Of a stretch of DNA of 64,000 bases, positions 45,059-55,687 are shown piece after piece. Made by a program: the position numbers and the translations under genes. A model generated the notes under the pieces. That model had not been told where the DNA came from. It saw only the letters and a program-made list of their open reading frames with translations, and made no database searches. How positions within the stretch are numbered: the stretch's first letter is position 1; each line of letters begins with the position of its first letter. Source of the stretch: Brasenia schreberi (lineage: Eukaryota > Streptophyta > Magnoliopsida > Nymphaeales > Cabombaceae); contig JAYKKT010000079.1 of the NCBI GenBank assembly GCA_036023115.1, forward strand, positions 12,887,501 through 12,951,500, given 5' to 3'.

Positions 45059-45461
45059 CTGGGACCCTTATAAAGGGTCCCGGGCCGAGGGAAACCCGCG
45101 ATTTTTCGCGGGTTTCCTCTCTCCTTTTGGGTTCTTCAAGCTCCCTAAGAGTCGGTTTTCGCCTCCTTGGTGTTCAAAGCTCTAAAATCGTGCCCTACGG
45201 TGTCCGTCCAAGCCTCCAAACTCGGATTTAGGTATATTTTTAATGTTTTTTTCCTTTTTTTCCTTTATATTTATTGTTTTTTGTGTTATTTCGGGTTTTT
45301 TTTTTTGAATGACAAAATATGAAGTTATTAAGTGTGTGTATACGATTTTTATTGCATTCATGAAGTGGGAGACACTCGATTTGAGTGTTATTTGAAGATT
45401 GGGGGATTTACGAAGTGCTTTTATTTTCAGGTTTTTGTTTGAATTAAAGTACTCCATTGAG

Positions 45462-47961
45462 ATGGCAGGAAGGGGTGGTAGAGACTCTCATTCAAAGTCT
45501 GATGATCCGGCATGGCAGTGGGGTATACCAGTTGAGGGTTCAAGGTTAAAAATCAGATGTTTATTTTGTGAAAAGGTGGTTAGTGGTGGAATTTCAAGGT
45601 TGAAACACCACCTAGCAGGAACCAGGAAAGAAGTTGCTCCATGCACAGGCAGAGTTAGAAGTGTGCCAGAAGGTATTAAATGGCAATGCTTGCAGATGAT
45701 TGAGAGCATACAGGAAAGGAGACAACAAAAGGATGATTTCCAGATGTGTGAAGAAGCTGATGATGCTACTGCCACTGGAGTTGGATTCACTGATAGTTTG
45801 CCTTCAGATGCTAGAACAGATATTGGTAGTAGCAGTTCGCGAGCACCTAGCAGAGGAAAGAGGGTTGCATCTGAAGACTTTGGAGGTGGCAGAAGAGGAA
45901 GTTCAGGAAGGAGTAGAGGAAGAGCTTCTTCTTCTAGCATACATTCGTTCTTTCCTCCTTCCACTACACCTGGTGCTCAGCCAGGAATTCGTGCTGCTAT
46001 GGCTTCAGAACAACTGCACGATCAAGCAGACCTTGCAGTGGGCAGATGGTTTTATGATACATGCATTCCATTTAATGCAGCAAACAGTTTTCATTTTCAA
46101 GCAATGGCAGATGCAATTGCTAACATTGGTCCAGGATACAGGATGCCCTCTTATCAGAAGTTGAGAGGGAAGATATTAGATCAGACCGTGATTGAAGTGC
46201 AGCAATACTGTTCGACTTTGAGACAATCGTGGAAGGAAACAGGATGCACTATCATGGCAGATGGATGGACCGATAGGCGAAGAAGGACATTGCTAAACTT
46301 TCTTGTATATTGTCCTAAAGGACTCATGTTTTTGAGATCTCTAGATATGTCAGAGGAGAGGCACACTGCAGAGAGATCCTACGAGAGGAATTTGATAAGG
46401 TTATACAAGAGGTTGGGCTAGAAAATGTAGTCCAATTGATTACAGATAATGCAGCTAACTACAAAGCAGCCGGAAAGGAGTTAGCTGATATTTATGGGAC
46501 TTTCTACTGGACACCATGTGCAACCCATTGTTTAGATCTCATCCTCGAGGACATCGGTGAGATGGATGAAATAAAGGCAGCAACTGAGTGTTGCCAAGAT
46601 ATTACAAAATTTATTTACAACCATGCATTTATTTTATGTATGATGAGGAGATACACAGAAGGTGCAGAGCTTCTTCGCACAGCTGCAACTCGGTTCGCAA
46701 CAAACTTCTTATCTGTACAGAGTATTGTGAGACAGAAGCAAGCTTTAAAGAGAATGTTCTCCTCAGATGAGTGGCAACAATTTGCAGAGTTGCCACAAAA
46801 CAGAAGGAACAGAAAGTTAAATGAGATTGCAGAAACGGTTTTTAGAAGTTCATTTTGGAATGCATGTATCAGATTATTGAAAATTACTTGTCCTTTAGTG
46901 AAAGTTTTGAGATTGGCTGACAGCGAGGAGAAACCATCTATGGGCTACCTTTATGAATCCATGGACAGGGCAAAAGAAGCAATCAGAAATAACTTTAATG
47001 GAAAAAAAAGAGATTATGTGCCCGTGTGGAAAATAATTGATAGTAGATGGAATAAACAATTGCATCAGCCTATTCATGCAGCAGCCTACTATCTAAACCC
47101 ATCATTGAGGTACTCAGCAACCTTCAAAAGGGACGGTGAGGTTAATCGAGGAATCATTGAATGCATCGACAGATTAGTCCCTGATGAGAGCATAGTAGAT
47201 GCGATACATCGAGAGATGGAGATATATGATAATGCTCTTCACTTGATGGGTTTGCCTGTTGCAATTCGCAACCGCTCTACGATGCGTCCAGGTACATTGT
47301 TTATTTTGATATTTAAGTTCCATCTTACATTACTGTGGATTATTATGTCTCTAATGTTTATATTTTCTTTACAGATGTTTGGTGGAACAGGTTTGGAAGT
47401 GATTGTCCAAACCTTAGAGATTTTGCAGTTAGAGTCTTAAGCCAAACCTGTAGTGCAACAGGTTGTGAAAGAAATTGGAGTGTTTTTGAACACATCCATA
47501 CAAAAAAGCGCAACAGGTTGGAACACAAAAGGCTTAATGATTTGGTTTATATTCGTTGTAACATGCGCCTTCGTGAAAGGTAATGTTGTATTACTTTCAA
47601 ATTTTCAATTCGATATTATTTAACTTCAGTTTTGAATTGTTAATATTACTTACTAATTGTTTATCTTTGTTTGTGTCGTAGGCAATTAAAAAAAGTAAAT
47701 AGAGAAGAAAGTCAGTTCGATCCAATAAGTTTGGATAATTTTGATATATTAGAAGATTGGGTTATGGAAGACACTGAAGAAAATGCCCTCCTAACAGAAG
47801 AAGACGTTGCCTGGATTAATTTGGAAGGAGCGCAACAACATTATGGAGATGAAGAATTTGATTTTGAAGAAGAAGGTGTGGGCGTGGCTGATGATGATGA
47901 GGATCTGCAACAAGGAGAAGATGAAGATTATTTAGTTGATGATCCTGATTACAATTTGTAA
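45462..47961 (+). pseudogene. hAT transposase (three exons, one frameshift)
   Basis: Exons 45462-47291, 47375-47579 and 47682-47961, with GT-AG introns of 83 and 102 bp that keep phase. Domains: BED finger (RCLFCEKVVSGGISRLKHHL, residues about 30-60), Ser/Gly/Arg-rich linker, DUF659 with IMADGWTDRR (first catalytic Asp) and LITDNAANYKAAGKEL (second Asp), CATHCLDL, a helical insertion, then WWNRFGSDCPNLRDFAVRVL and ATGCERNWSVFEHIHTKKR (catalytic Glu and hAT dimerisation), and an acidic tail ending DDPDYNL. A duplicated GA at 46371-46376 shifts frame; copy 2 lacks it. Otherwise the frame is open over about 770 codons. Met 45462 was chosen over 45399 for its better context (GAGATGGCA). Confidence 0.93.
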
Positions 47962-48206
47962 AATGTAACATTATATGTAACTGTAGACTGTAGTGTACTG
48001 TAAAGTGTAAACTATGTCTGTATTTTATTTTTTGGATTCAAAATATATAAATTTGGATGCAATTGTTCAATGTTGAATGCTCAATCTGTACTAAACTTAC
48101 ATTATATGAATTTAAAGCAATTATCAGATTTTTCCTGATTTTTTCTTGATTTTTTTTCGATTTTTTATTAATTTTTAATTATTTTTACATTATTTTAATA
48201 TTAAAG

Positions 48207-48290
48207 TACGATACGATACGATACGATACGATACGATACGATACGCCCGTATCGTGGAGCCCAGCGATACACGATACGATACGCGTCAGA
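48207..48290. repeat. 3' subterminal ATACG array of hAT copy 1
   Basis: A perfect 5-bp tandem run of ACGAT units (about 48207-48246), then CCCGTATCGTGG and CGATACACGATACGATACG before the terminus. About ten CGATACG/CGTATCG motifs in ~85 bp. Copy 2 has a shorter, less regular version at 11690-11745. Confidence 0.9.
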
Positions 48291-48703
48291 CAACACTGGT
48301 TTTGTATATTTCACCTTGTGAAATGGCTGCCTTTTTATAGGCAGTTGCTCCCCCAATCGTCTGGCTTAATCCTCTCATGGCTTCCCTCGTCTGGGAGCTG
48401 TAACGGATGGTCGTTACCAGATTTTTCTGTAACGGTTGTCTGTTACTTTATCCGGCCTTTCCTCAGGTAACCCGAGCCGAGAATGGCCATTTCATTGTAA
48501 TAGTTAGGAGCTTCGCATCCTCGTCTTCCTCGATTCCACACATTTGAATCAATCGTTGTATGAATATGATCAATAAAAAACTCAAAATTTGTAGGTTTTG
48601 CAGAAAATTTGTACGAGGACTGAACTAGAGATCGTGTTCATGATCCATGTCGATGCAAAACATGAATGTTTATACTTCAATCTTTATGAACAAGATAAAA
48701 ACA

Positions 48704-48828
48704 ACATACTTCTATGATCTGCATGAAGTTTAGGATTGGTTAACATACTTCTATGATCTGCATGAATTTTAGGATTGGTTACAAAACAACATACTTCTAT
48801 GATCTGCATGAATTTTAGGATTGGTTAC
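48704..48828. repeat. triplicated ~40-bp unit in LTR E
   Basis: ACATACTTCTATGATCTGCA followed by TGAATTTTAGGATTGGTTA occurs three times, starting at 48704, 48743 and 48789 (spacings 39 and 46 bp). Confidence 0.9.
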
Positions 48829-49642
48829 AGGTTGAAGATCGTTCCAAACAATCAAGGGAACGCTTTGAAAATTTCTACAATTCTGAACTTATGAAATCAC
48901 ATGATCGCACACACCTGAACACAGATTTGTTTTAAATGAACGACTTATCCAATCAAGTCGATTTTTTGCATGTCCAATCTAGGAATGTCAGGGATAGTTA
49001 GATAAAAATTTTAAGATTTTATGTGGTCGTTTGCCTAGTCAATTAAATTTGTGAACATTGACAAAAATCAGATTCTGTTCTGCAGAAACAGAATGTTCAG
49101 AAATAGATGTGTGTTCTTTTATCCATATCTCTGTGAATACTAAATGGAATTACATAAAAATTAATTCTATGGAAAGCTAACATATGAGGTTTTCCAACAA
49201 AACAAATTTTACTGAATTTGGATGTCTGAGTATAGAGATATGACTGTTTCTCTGAGCCTTTGAGTCACAGACATAGAACTGTTCTGAGTTTCTGAATAGT
49301 CTCTGATTTCGAATTTAATTCTTAGGATTTACAGAAGAAAAATAAACAATAAAAATATATTATGACTCTGTACATATACATCTTACTTCTGTAAAATTTT
49401 TAGAATTTTTTCAGACTCGAAAATATTTTTAAAAAATCAGAGAACAGGTCCCTGAAACAGAACAGTTTCTGAAATTTTCAAAAATCAAGAACTTAGGCAC
49501 AAATCCTGAAACTTGTAAAATCGGGTTTTTGCTTACATTTTTCAAGCGTCTAGTCTGACCCTTGAGCACCGGTTCAAGAAGGCCTACGTCGAAAAGATCT
49601 CACTTGTCTACAATCGTCTATGAAAGTTAGAAAATCAAACTT

Positions 49643-49664
49643 TATTAGTTTTAGCAAACTAACT
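49643..49664 (+). other. LTR hairpin, copy E
   Basis: TTAGTTT-TAGC-AAACTAA (49645-49662), a 7-bp stem with a 4-nt loop, about 80 bp from the LTR 3' end. Confidence 0.65.
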
Positions 49665-49748
49665 GCCATGCTCGCGCATACGACGTAGTTCGAGAGTTTG
49701 ATTTCAAATCCTAAAAGACTTTGAAATAAAAATTCATGTCTACACTAA

Positions 49749-50645
49749 GCAAATCTTTTGCAATGAAAGACTTGGGGACAACTGTAAATATTTTGAGCAT
49801 TCATATAAATAGGATTATAGAGCAAAGGAGCCCTTCTTATCTCAAATGAATTATGTAGAGAAGTTACTTGATAGGTTTAGCATGGTTAATGCTAAGGTGG
49901 TTCAGACTCCTCTTGCAAAATATTTTAAATTATCATTAGTGTCCTTCAAGAGATGAAGAGAAGAAGGTGAGGATTATGGTTCCTTACTCTTCTGCAATAG
50001 GCTGCCTCACCTATGCCATAGTTTGCACTAGGTTTGATATAACATGTGTAGTTGGTGTGGTCAATAGGTTTTCTTGGCTAACCCTGGGAAAGAACATTCA
50101 AATGCAGTAAAGTGGAGATTGAGATATCTTAAGGGTACTTCTGGCTTGAGATTGTATTTTAGACATGAGAAGCTAGAACTTGTGTTATATATATTCAGAT
50201 TTGGGAGGTGATCTTGATAATTGTAGGTCTACCTTTGATCGTTTGGTTTTCTTTGTGAGGAGAATGGTTTCTTGGTAGTCTAGACTTCAAATTTGTATTT
50301 TCTTATCATCCACTGAAGTCAGATATGTTGCTATTAATGAAGGTGATAAAGAGTTACTTTAGATGAAAGAATTCATGCAAGAGTTTGGCTTGTATGTAAC
50401 TAAGGTATATTTTATGTTGTGATAATCAAGGTGTTCTTCTTCTCACGAAGCATTCTACTTTTCACTCAAAGATGAAACATATCAATAGGGGATATCATTA
50501 GGTCAGATCGGTGGCAAAAGTGAAATTAGAAAGATATATATTTATGACAATCCTTTGGATATGTTAATAAAGGTTGTTACCACTGATAAGTATGAGGTTT
50601 GTAGAAAGTTGATGGGCATAAAGTTTGCCTATTCTTCTACTTAAT
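49749..50645 (+). pseudogene. copia-1 reverse transcriptase C-terminal part and RNase H
   Basis: Continues the frame cut at 36038. Over several frames: KSFAMKDLGTTVNILSIHIN, NYVEKLLDRFSMVNAKVVQT, HSNAVKWRLRYLKGTSGLRL, and an RNase H remnant (ATNEGDKELLWMKEFMQEFG-like, then CDNQGVLLLTKHSTFHSK-like with breaks). A polypurine-like AAAGGGAGAG lies at 50669-50678, possibly followed by the copia-1 3' LTR; no second LTR was found to fix its boundary. Confidence 0.8.
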
Positions 50646-50678
50646 GAAGATTGTGGTCCCCTTTAGCCAAAGGGAGAG

Positions 50679-51529
50679 TTTGATTGGCATTAACGCCCTT
50701 TTATTCCATCAAAAGGGGGCCCATATTTTTAGCACACTAAGTAGTATGCGTGGACCACATGAGCAAGATCCAATTTGGGTCATGATGCTTTAACACATAA
50801 GAAAAATCCCAAGCATTTTGATGGACAGCTGGTACTTTGTGTGAGCATCCAATTGTGAAAAATAGTCAGAAAGAAAGAAAGAAGGAGAATTGCATAGGGT
50901 TTTCTTGTGAGATAGAAGTAATGTGCGAGCTTCATCTTTCAAGTTCATGGTGGATCTAGAAAAAAATTTCAGGTGGGGCAACTAATTCTTGAAATTCTTT
51001 AACATGGTTTGAACAATATACCAGTCGCAGACCATGACTTAATCGGGCCTATGTCTTTTTGTGTATCATTCCACATTCTGGAAAACCATACAAGGAGCTA
51101 CCTTGGTTCAATTACGTTTCCACTTTCTTGTAGAAAAGGGTCAAAACAAGTATGAACGGGTTGAAAACAAATGTTGGTTACCTTTCCAACATCCCACTCT
51201 TAATGTATGTTCTTACAGATGAAATTAAAACTAAATTGGACTTTAAAATCAAACCTAAAATCTAAAGTAGATCTTGAAATATACCTTTCAAAAACAAATG
51301 GTTGTGAAGGAGGAGAATCGATGGTGGAGAATTGCTAGATTCTACAATCAAGGGTCAACATATTGAAATCAGATAAAGATGGGTTGGGCAGGAGTGAGCT
51401 TGAGCAGTACTCTTGTGACATTAAATTCATAGGTAACCATCTATTTAAAAACGTCGTTAACCTCTCCTTCCTCGTCGGTTTCCTGAAATAATTGGGTTAT
51501 TTTAGTTAGAGAAAAGGTGCAATTGGTTC
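50679..51529. other. region after copia-1, possible 3' LTR
   Basis: Non-coding. It follows the copia-1 polypurine-like tract (TTTGATTGGCATTAACGCCC begins here), so part is probably the copia-1 3' LTR. No paired LTR is present in the window to test this. Confidence 0.35.
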
Positions 51530-51534
51530 CTAAT

Positions 51535-54201
51535 TGTAGATGCTAAATTTTATTCCAAAGTCCATGTAGAGACTTGAAATCAAATTTACAAACTACGTTA
51601 TTTGCGAGCATGCCAGCTAGTTTACTTAAACTAGCAAAATGATATTCTGACTTCTATAGTGATTGTGGGTAAGTGAATTCTTTTCGACTTAGGCCTTCTT
51701 GAACCGATGCTCAAGAGTCAACCTAGATGCTTTGAGGATTATTTTAGACCCAGTGTATTTTCGAAATTCACTTTCAAATCCCAAAGACTTAACCCAACCC
51801 GTGAATCTAGCTCTTGAAAGAAAATATTTCAAAGTCCTGAAAAATAGAAACTGGTTCTGCTTTTAAAAACTTATTTTCAGATTTGTTTTAATAGCTTTTA
51901 AATCTCCAAAAATCATAATTTTTTTACATGAAATAGAGGTTGATATGGAGATTTAGGAACTACTTTTATTTTAATTTTAAGTATTATAGATGTGTATAAT
52001 TAAATCAGGCAATTACTCTCACTCAAACGTTCAGAATAGATATATGATAGAAATACAGAGGTTCAGAACTATATTTCGGTGCACAAACCTCTGATTTCTA
52101 TGAATTTGTCTTGCTAGAAAGCTATAAAACTTAGCTTTCCAATGAAATCATTTTTAATGAATTTGGTTCACTGTAGACAAAGTTATGGAATGATAACTCA
52201 ACCTCTATTGCAGGAAATACAGGTTGTACAAACTATATTTTGAATTTGTAGGATCTTCTCTGATTTTATTTATGAGGTTAAATAACCTTAAAATTCTTAT
52301 AAATTTTAGTAAGAGTGGTTTTGTGTGTATAGATTAAGTATCAAAAGTTTCAAAGCATTCGGAGTAGAGAGCAAGGAATTAAAAATCAAACATTAAATAG
52401 ATACAAGATGTAGAAATCAAATTTCAGCTTTAAAACATACATGAATGCATTTCGTCTGAAATTGGAAGACAATCCACAACAATTCTAATGTAAATGACTG
52501 AAAGAAATGAATGAAAGAATAATTATAACTTAGGCATAAAGGGGATTAGAAGATATAAGAGCTTACAATGTATAGTGGGATAGGAGAAACAAAAAATCAA
52601 ACACATAACATACATCTAATAAACATAAAAGAAATTAGGCAGTATAGCCCTTAACTATTATATCAAGAATGGAGTCAGTTGCTCCTTAATTACAACCCCT
52701 TTTGAATTGAATGAAAGTAAAGAAGAGATAGAAAAGTGAAAGGGAGGAGAGAAATTGACCTTGATCTTGGAGCTTCTTGGCGGATTGATGAAAATGGCTT
52801 GGAGGGGGTGGCACCTCCAAGATTCTTTTTCTCCTTCCTTTCTCTTTCTCTCTCTTTTTCTCTCCCTCTCATTTGCTTCATCACTCCATCTCTTTCCTCA
52901 CTTATCTTCAATCTCTTCAATGCATAAAACCCAGCCACAAGGCCCCCTTCTATAGATTTCAAGGAGGGCTTCTAGAGCCTTTCACGATTTTGGACTTTGG
53001 GTCACTTCACTCCAATTTGATCCAATAGATGGCCCATTGCTGTACATGGGTGCATATGGGCTAAGAAAGTGGTCTCCTCTTGGTCCATGTGGGCTTGGTG
53101 CAGCCCACATGGATCGACTCCTTTCTTGGGCATGGCTTGGTGAGATCGAGTCACCCTAGCCCGCCCTAGCATTTGGCTCGGTCTTGGTGTCTTTTGATGA
53201 TTGTCTTATGGCTCGAGATGAGTCTTGTTTTCGCCCTTTTTGCCGACCTTAGCCCATCATACTTTATTATCTTGGCTTGATTCGGGTATGGTCCTTCGCT
53301 TTGCCCTTACCTTGATCGAACTATCTTGTTTTGGCTTGATTAAAGGGTGTCCTTGACTTTTCCTTGATGAATCCACTTGAGTTTCAACCTATTTGAATTT
53401 AAATTGAACCTCCCTTTGAGTTGAATTTGGATTGAGCTTGGTTTGGGTTGGGCCATGTAGGTGTTGGTTGGAATTATGCTTCTTCTAGGTGATCATCTGC
53501 TTTCATCCTAACTTCCAAGAATTTTGTTTTGTTTGATCATCTTTTCAATATGGTTTCAAATATTTCTTTTTTTATTATTTAAATCATTTCATTAAGATAT
53601 ATTTGAAAACATCTAGTTTTAACGAAATCTTTTAATATTCTTTTTGAAAAACAATTGAATCACATTCTCAATGTTTGTTTGCATGGGTGACTTGTTTTTG
53701 CTTCGTGAGTTAGTTTTTAATGTTTCAACTACTTTAACACTTTGTTTGGAGTAAAGTGTTGAACCACTTTAACCCTTTTGATGGGTGTAGGGTCTCAAAC
53801 CACTTTAACCTTTGGGTGTAAGGTCTTGGAGTAAGACTATCTTTGATCGGGCGAATTTTTGAGGTCTAGTTTGGATTGATTTGGTTTTGAATTTCAAAGG
53901 TTTTTGTAATTTTATAAATTTGACATTTTACAAACATTTTGTTGATTTAGTTCCTAATGTCTCATTTCACCAATTTATTTCCAGAAAATGATTTGAAATG
54001 TAGTCACTTTTTTGAACTTTTGTCAAAACTGGATTTTTTCGAGAGGAATGCAATATACCCTTATTTTGAGGTTACTACAAAATTTTGGTGCGGAACTTAG
54101 TTCATTTATGATCTCTTTATTTGAGAAACCCTTAAAATACCCAAAATTTCAATTTTTATTTGAAGGAGGTAAAATTTCTAAAAAAAATTAGGTGTTATTC
54201 A
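51535..54201 (-). repeat. LTR F: solo gypsy LTR
   Basis: A 2667-bp LTR flanked by a perfect 5-bp duplication CTAAT (51530-51534 and 54202-54206). On the minus strand the start is decayed (TGAATAACACC for TGTAAACACC) and the end is GCATCTACA. It contains the conserved 3' block (about 51600-51740) and the hairpin. No internal element sequence adjoins either side, so it is a solo LTR. Confidence 0.85.
51616..51635 (-). other. LTR hairpin, copy F
   Basis: GCTAGTTT-ACTT-AAACTAGC, an 8-bp perfect stem with a 4-nt loop. Confidence 0.7.
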
Positions 54202-54360
54202 CTAATGCTTTCTGGTGTCTCTCCACTCTTTTGGTTGGAGATTGATTGAAAATCATCATGTCAATGATAATGTTTTATGTAAATATGGTTGGGACTGTCG
54301 AGTTATTAGTAAGTTCAAACACGTGGCTGTGGAATGGTTGGTACTCTATCTCTCTATCTC

Positions 54361-54590
54361 TCACACACACGGAGTTTGCGGAGCGTCACTCTCCTTCCTC
54401 GTCCACTATATGCATCGGTCTGGAGAAAAAGGATCTTGGACGAGTAAGATCCATCACCCTCGTTCTCCTTATTTCCTCTCTCTCACACACACAGTTTGCG
54501 GAGCATCACTCTGCTTCCTCGTCCACTATATGCGTCGCTCTGGAGAAAAAGGATCTTGGACGAGTAAGATCCATCACCCTCATTTTTTGT
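54361..54590. repeat. 120-bp tandem duplication, in-frame
   Basis: 54361-54480 and 54481-54590 are near-identical units at 120-bp spacing, containing GTTTGCGGAGCRTCACTCT, CCTCGTCCACTATATGC and GGAGAAAAAGGATCTTGGAC. The plus strand stays open across both units (CGASLSFLVHYMHRSGEKGS / CGASLCFLVHYMRRSGEKGS). The peptide is unrecognised and coding status is doubtful. Confidence 0.9.
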
Positions 54591-55687
54591 TCTAGGACTA
54601 TCTTGGTTGCTTTTTAGCTTTGATCTTATTGCCAATTCATTGACAGTAAAGATAAATCAAATTTTCTGTTTCTTCTTCCCCTTTATTCTCCGTTGCTTCT
54701 TTGTAGGTTTGTGCTTTATCTCCTGCAAATTTTGGCATTTTCTCTCTTCGTCTCCTTTGTGGGCCCAATACATGTACCTCAACCAGAAAAGTTCAAACAT
54801 CTTTTTCTTAACTGGTACTATGTAAAGTGCTGGCTTTCCTTGTGGAAGTTGGTAGTTGTAGGAGTCAGTCTTTTGTTTTGGTCGGAAGATGAATATTTGT
54901 GCTGTTATGTTGGAACCTTTTTATGTTTCGGAACCCTTTAGTCTCCTAAAGGTGAGTATCTGCTGATACTTTAGAGGGTAAGTATCGTCATACTTTTAAC
55001 TGGAGTGGCCATAATAGATTGGTATATTTATATCCACTTGATAAATTGTTAGGCAAGGTATTATGGTTATTAGGCAACGGTGTTTTAGTAAATAGTCAAA
55101 GTAGATGTGTAAAAACACGTAGAATAATTTGGTTGGATAATGGAGATAATTTTAACATTAGAGGTATAATTGATCTTAGGTCAAAATGATTGTGATAACT
55201 GACTGCATCTTTTTCCTTTCAGGTACTCTTTTTGTTAATCTTGTGCAAGTAGTCTGCATTATTCTAACAATCATGGTTTCTTAGACAAATTTAAATAACA
55301 TAGTTGGTGATTTTATTGTGGGCACTGGGTTCCCTGGAAAATTTTCAAATTTTTTCATGAGCTAACAAAACCATTTGCTTGTTATAAGTTGCTCTCTTTG
55401 TGATTGAGTGGGTTGCCTAACATTGACGTTAGTTTGAGATAGCGTTATATCTGGATAGCAGTAAAAGTCTATATAGATGTCAATCAATAAGAAGATACTT
55501 TGATTCCAGAAGCTGTTGAATCATCATGGCCCTCCTTGATTTGTATATGATTTATCCCTTATACGTTGGATCCACAAATAGCTAGTTCGGAGTCAAATTT
55601 AAACTTCAAAAGTTGAGATTGAATTTATAGAGGATCATAGAGATTTAAGAAGCCAACATATTTCCAACACTATCTCCGAGGGGCAAC
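54591..55687. other. unassigned interval upstream of LTR D
   Basis: No recognised domain. The last bases read CCGAGGGGCAAC directly before LTR D, like the polypurine tract of elements B and C, so at least the right part is probably the 3' non-coding region of element D. Confidence 0.35.

Larger units (their letters stand above)
44874..48298 (+). mobile_element. hAT DNA transposon, copy 1 (nearly intact)
   Basis: A 3425-bp element with ends CAGTGTTGTC...GACAACACTG and a perfect 8-bp duplication GTTTTGTA at 44866-44873 and 48299-48306. It carries a three-exon transposase (45462-47961) and subterminal CGTATCG/CGATACG arrays at both ends. It sits in the 5' LTR of copia-2, so it is the youngest large insertion of the nest. 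Close similarity to the decayed copy at 11678-15028 shows a family that moved more than once. Confidence 0.97.
39086..48502 (-). mobile_element. copia-2: Ty1/copia retrotransposon with nested hAT
   Basis: A complete copia element on the minus strand, flanked by a perfect 5-bp target duplication GTTAG (39081-39085 and 48503-48507) inside LTR E. It has 3' LTR 39086-39447, polypurine tract 39448-39457, RNase H, RT, integrase, protease and gag read leftward from 43673, a Met-tRNA-like primer site at 44721-44733, and 5' LTR 44735-48502, the last interrupted by hAT copy 1. Copia order (integrase before RT) is clear. Several catalytic residues are lost and stops are present, so it is dead. Confidence 0.95.
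44735..48502 (-). repeat. copia-2 5' LTR, interrupted by hAT copy 1
   Basis: LTR sequence at 44735-44865 and 48307-48502 is colinear with the 3' LTR, with hAT copy 1 and its duplicated 8 bp between. Net length is about 335 bp. Its TATA box is at 48332-48339 (minus strand). The outermost bases read TATTAC instead of TGTTAC, so the terminal TG is mutated. Confidence 0.95.
36044..49743 (+). repeat. LTR E: solo gypsy LTR with captured gene fragment and nested copia-2
   Basis: Starts TGTAAACACCCAAAA and ends TTCATGTCTACA. It is flanked by a perfect 5-bp duplication CTAAG (36039-36043 and 49744-49748) and interrupts one copia-1 RT frame, so it is a single solo LTR. Without copia-2 and its duplicated 5 bp (39086-48507) it is about 4278 bp. 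Order: U3 module (36044-36500, same family as LTR B), host-derived segment (about 36500-38820), TATA at 38873, purine-rich leader, copia-2, then the conserved 3' part (48508-49743) with hairpin 49645-49662. Solo LTRs arise by recombination between the two LTRs of one element. Confidence 0.9.

Noticed and set aside
44322..45231. Several long open frames on both strands over the 5' hAT end and copia leader (arginine/tyrosine/isoleucine repeats)
   Set aside because: They are translations of the CGTATCG/CGATACG array and GC-rich leader; open on both strands at once, with no domain.
48680..48830. CRISPR-like or satellite array
   Set aside because: Only three units with uneven spacing and no unique spacers; a local triplication in a plant LTR.
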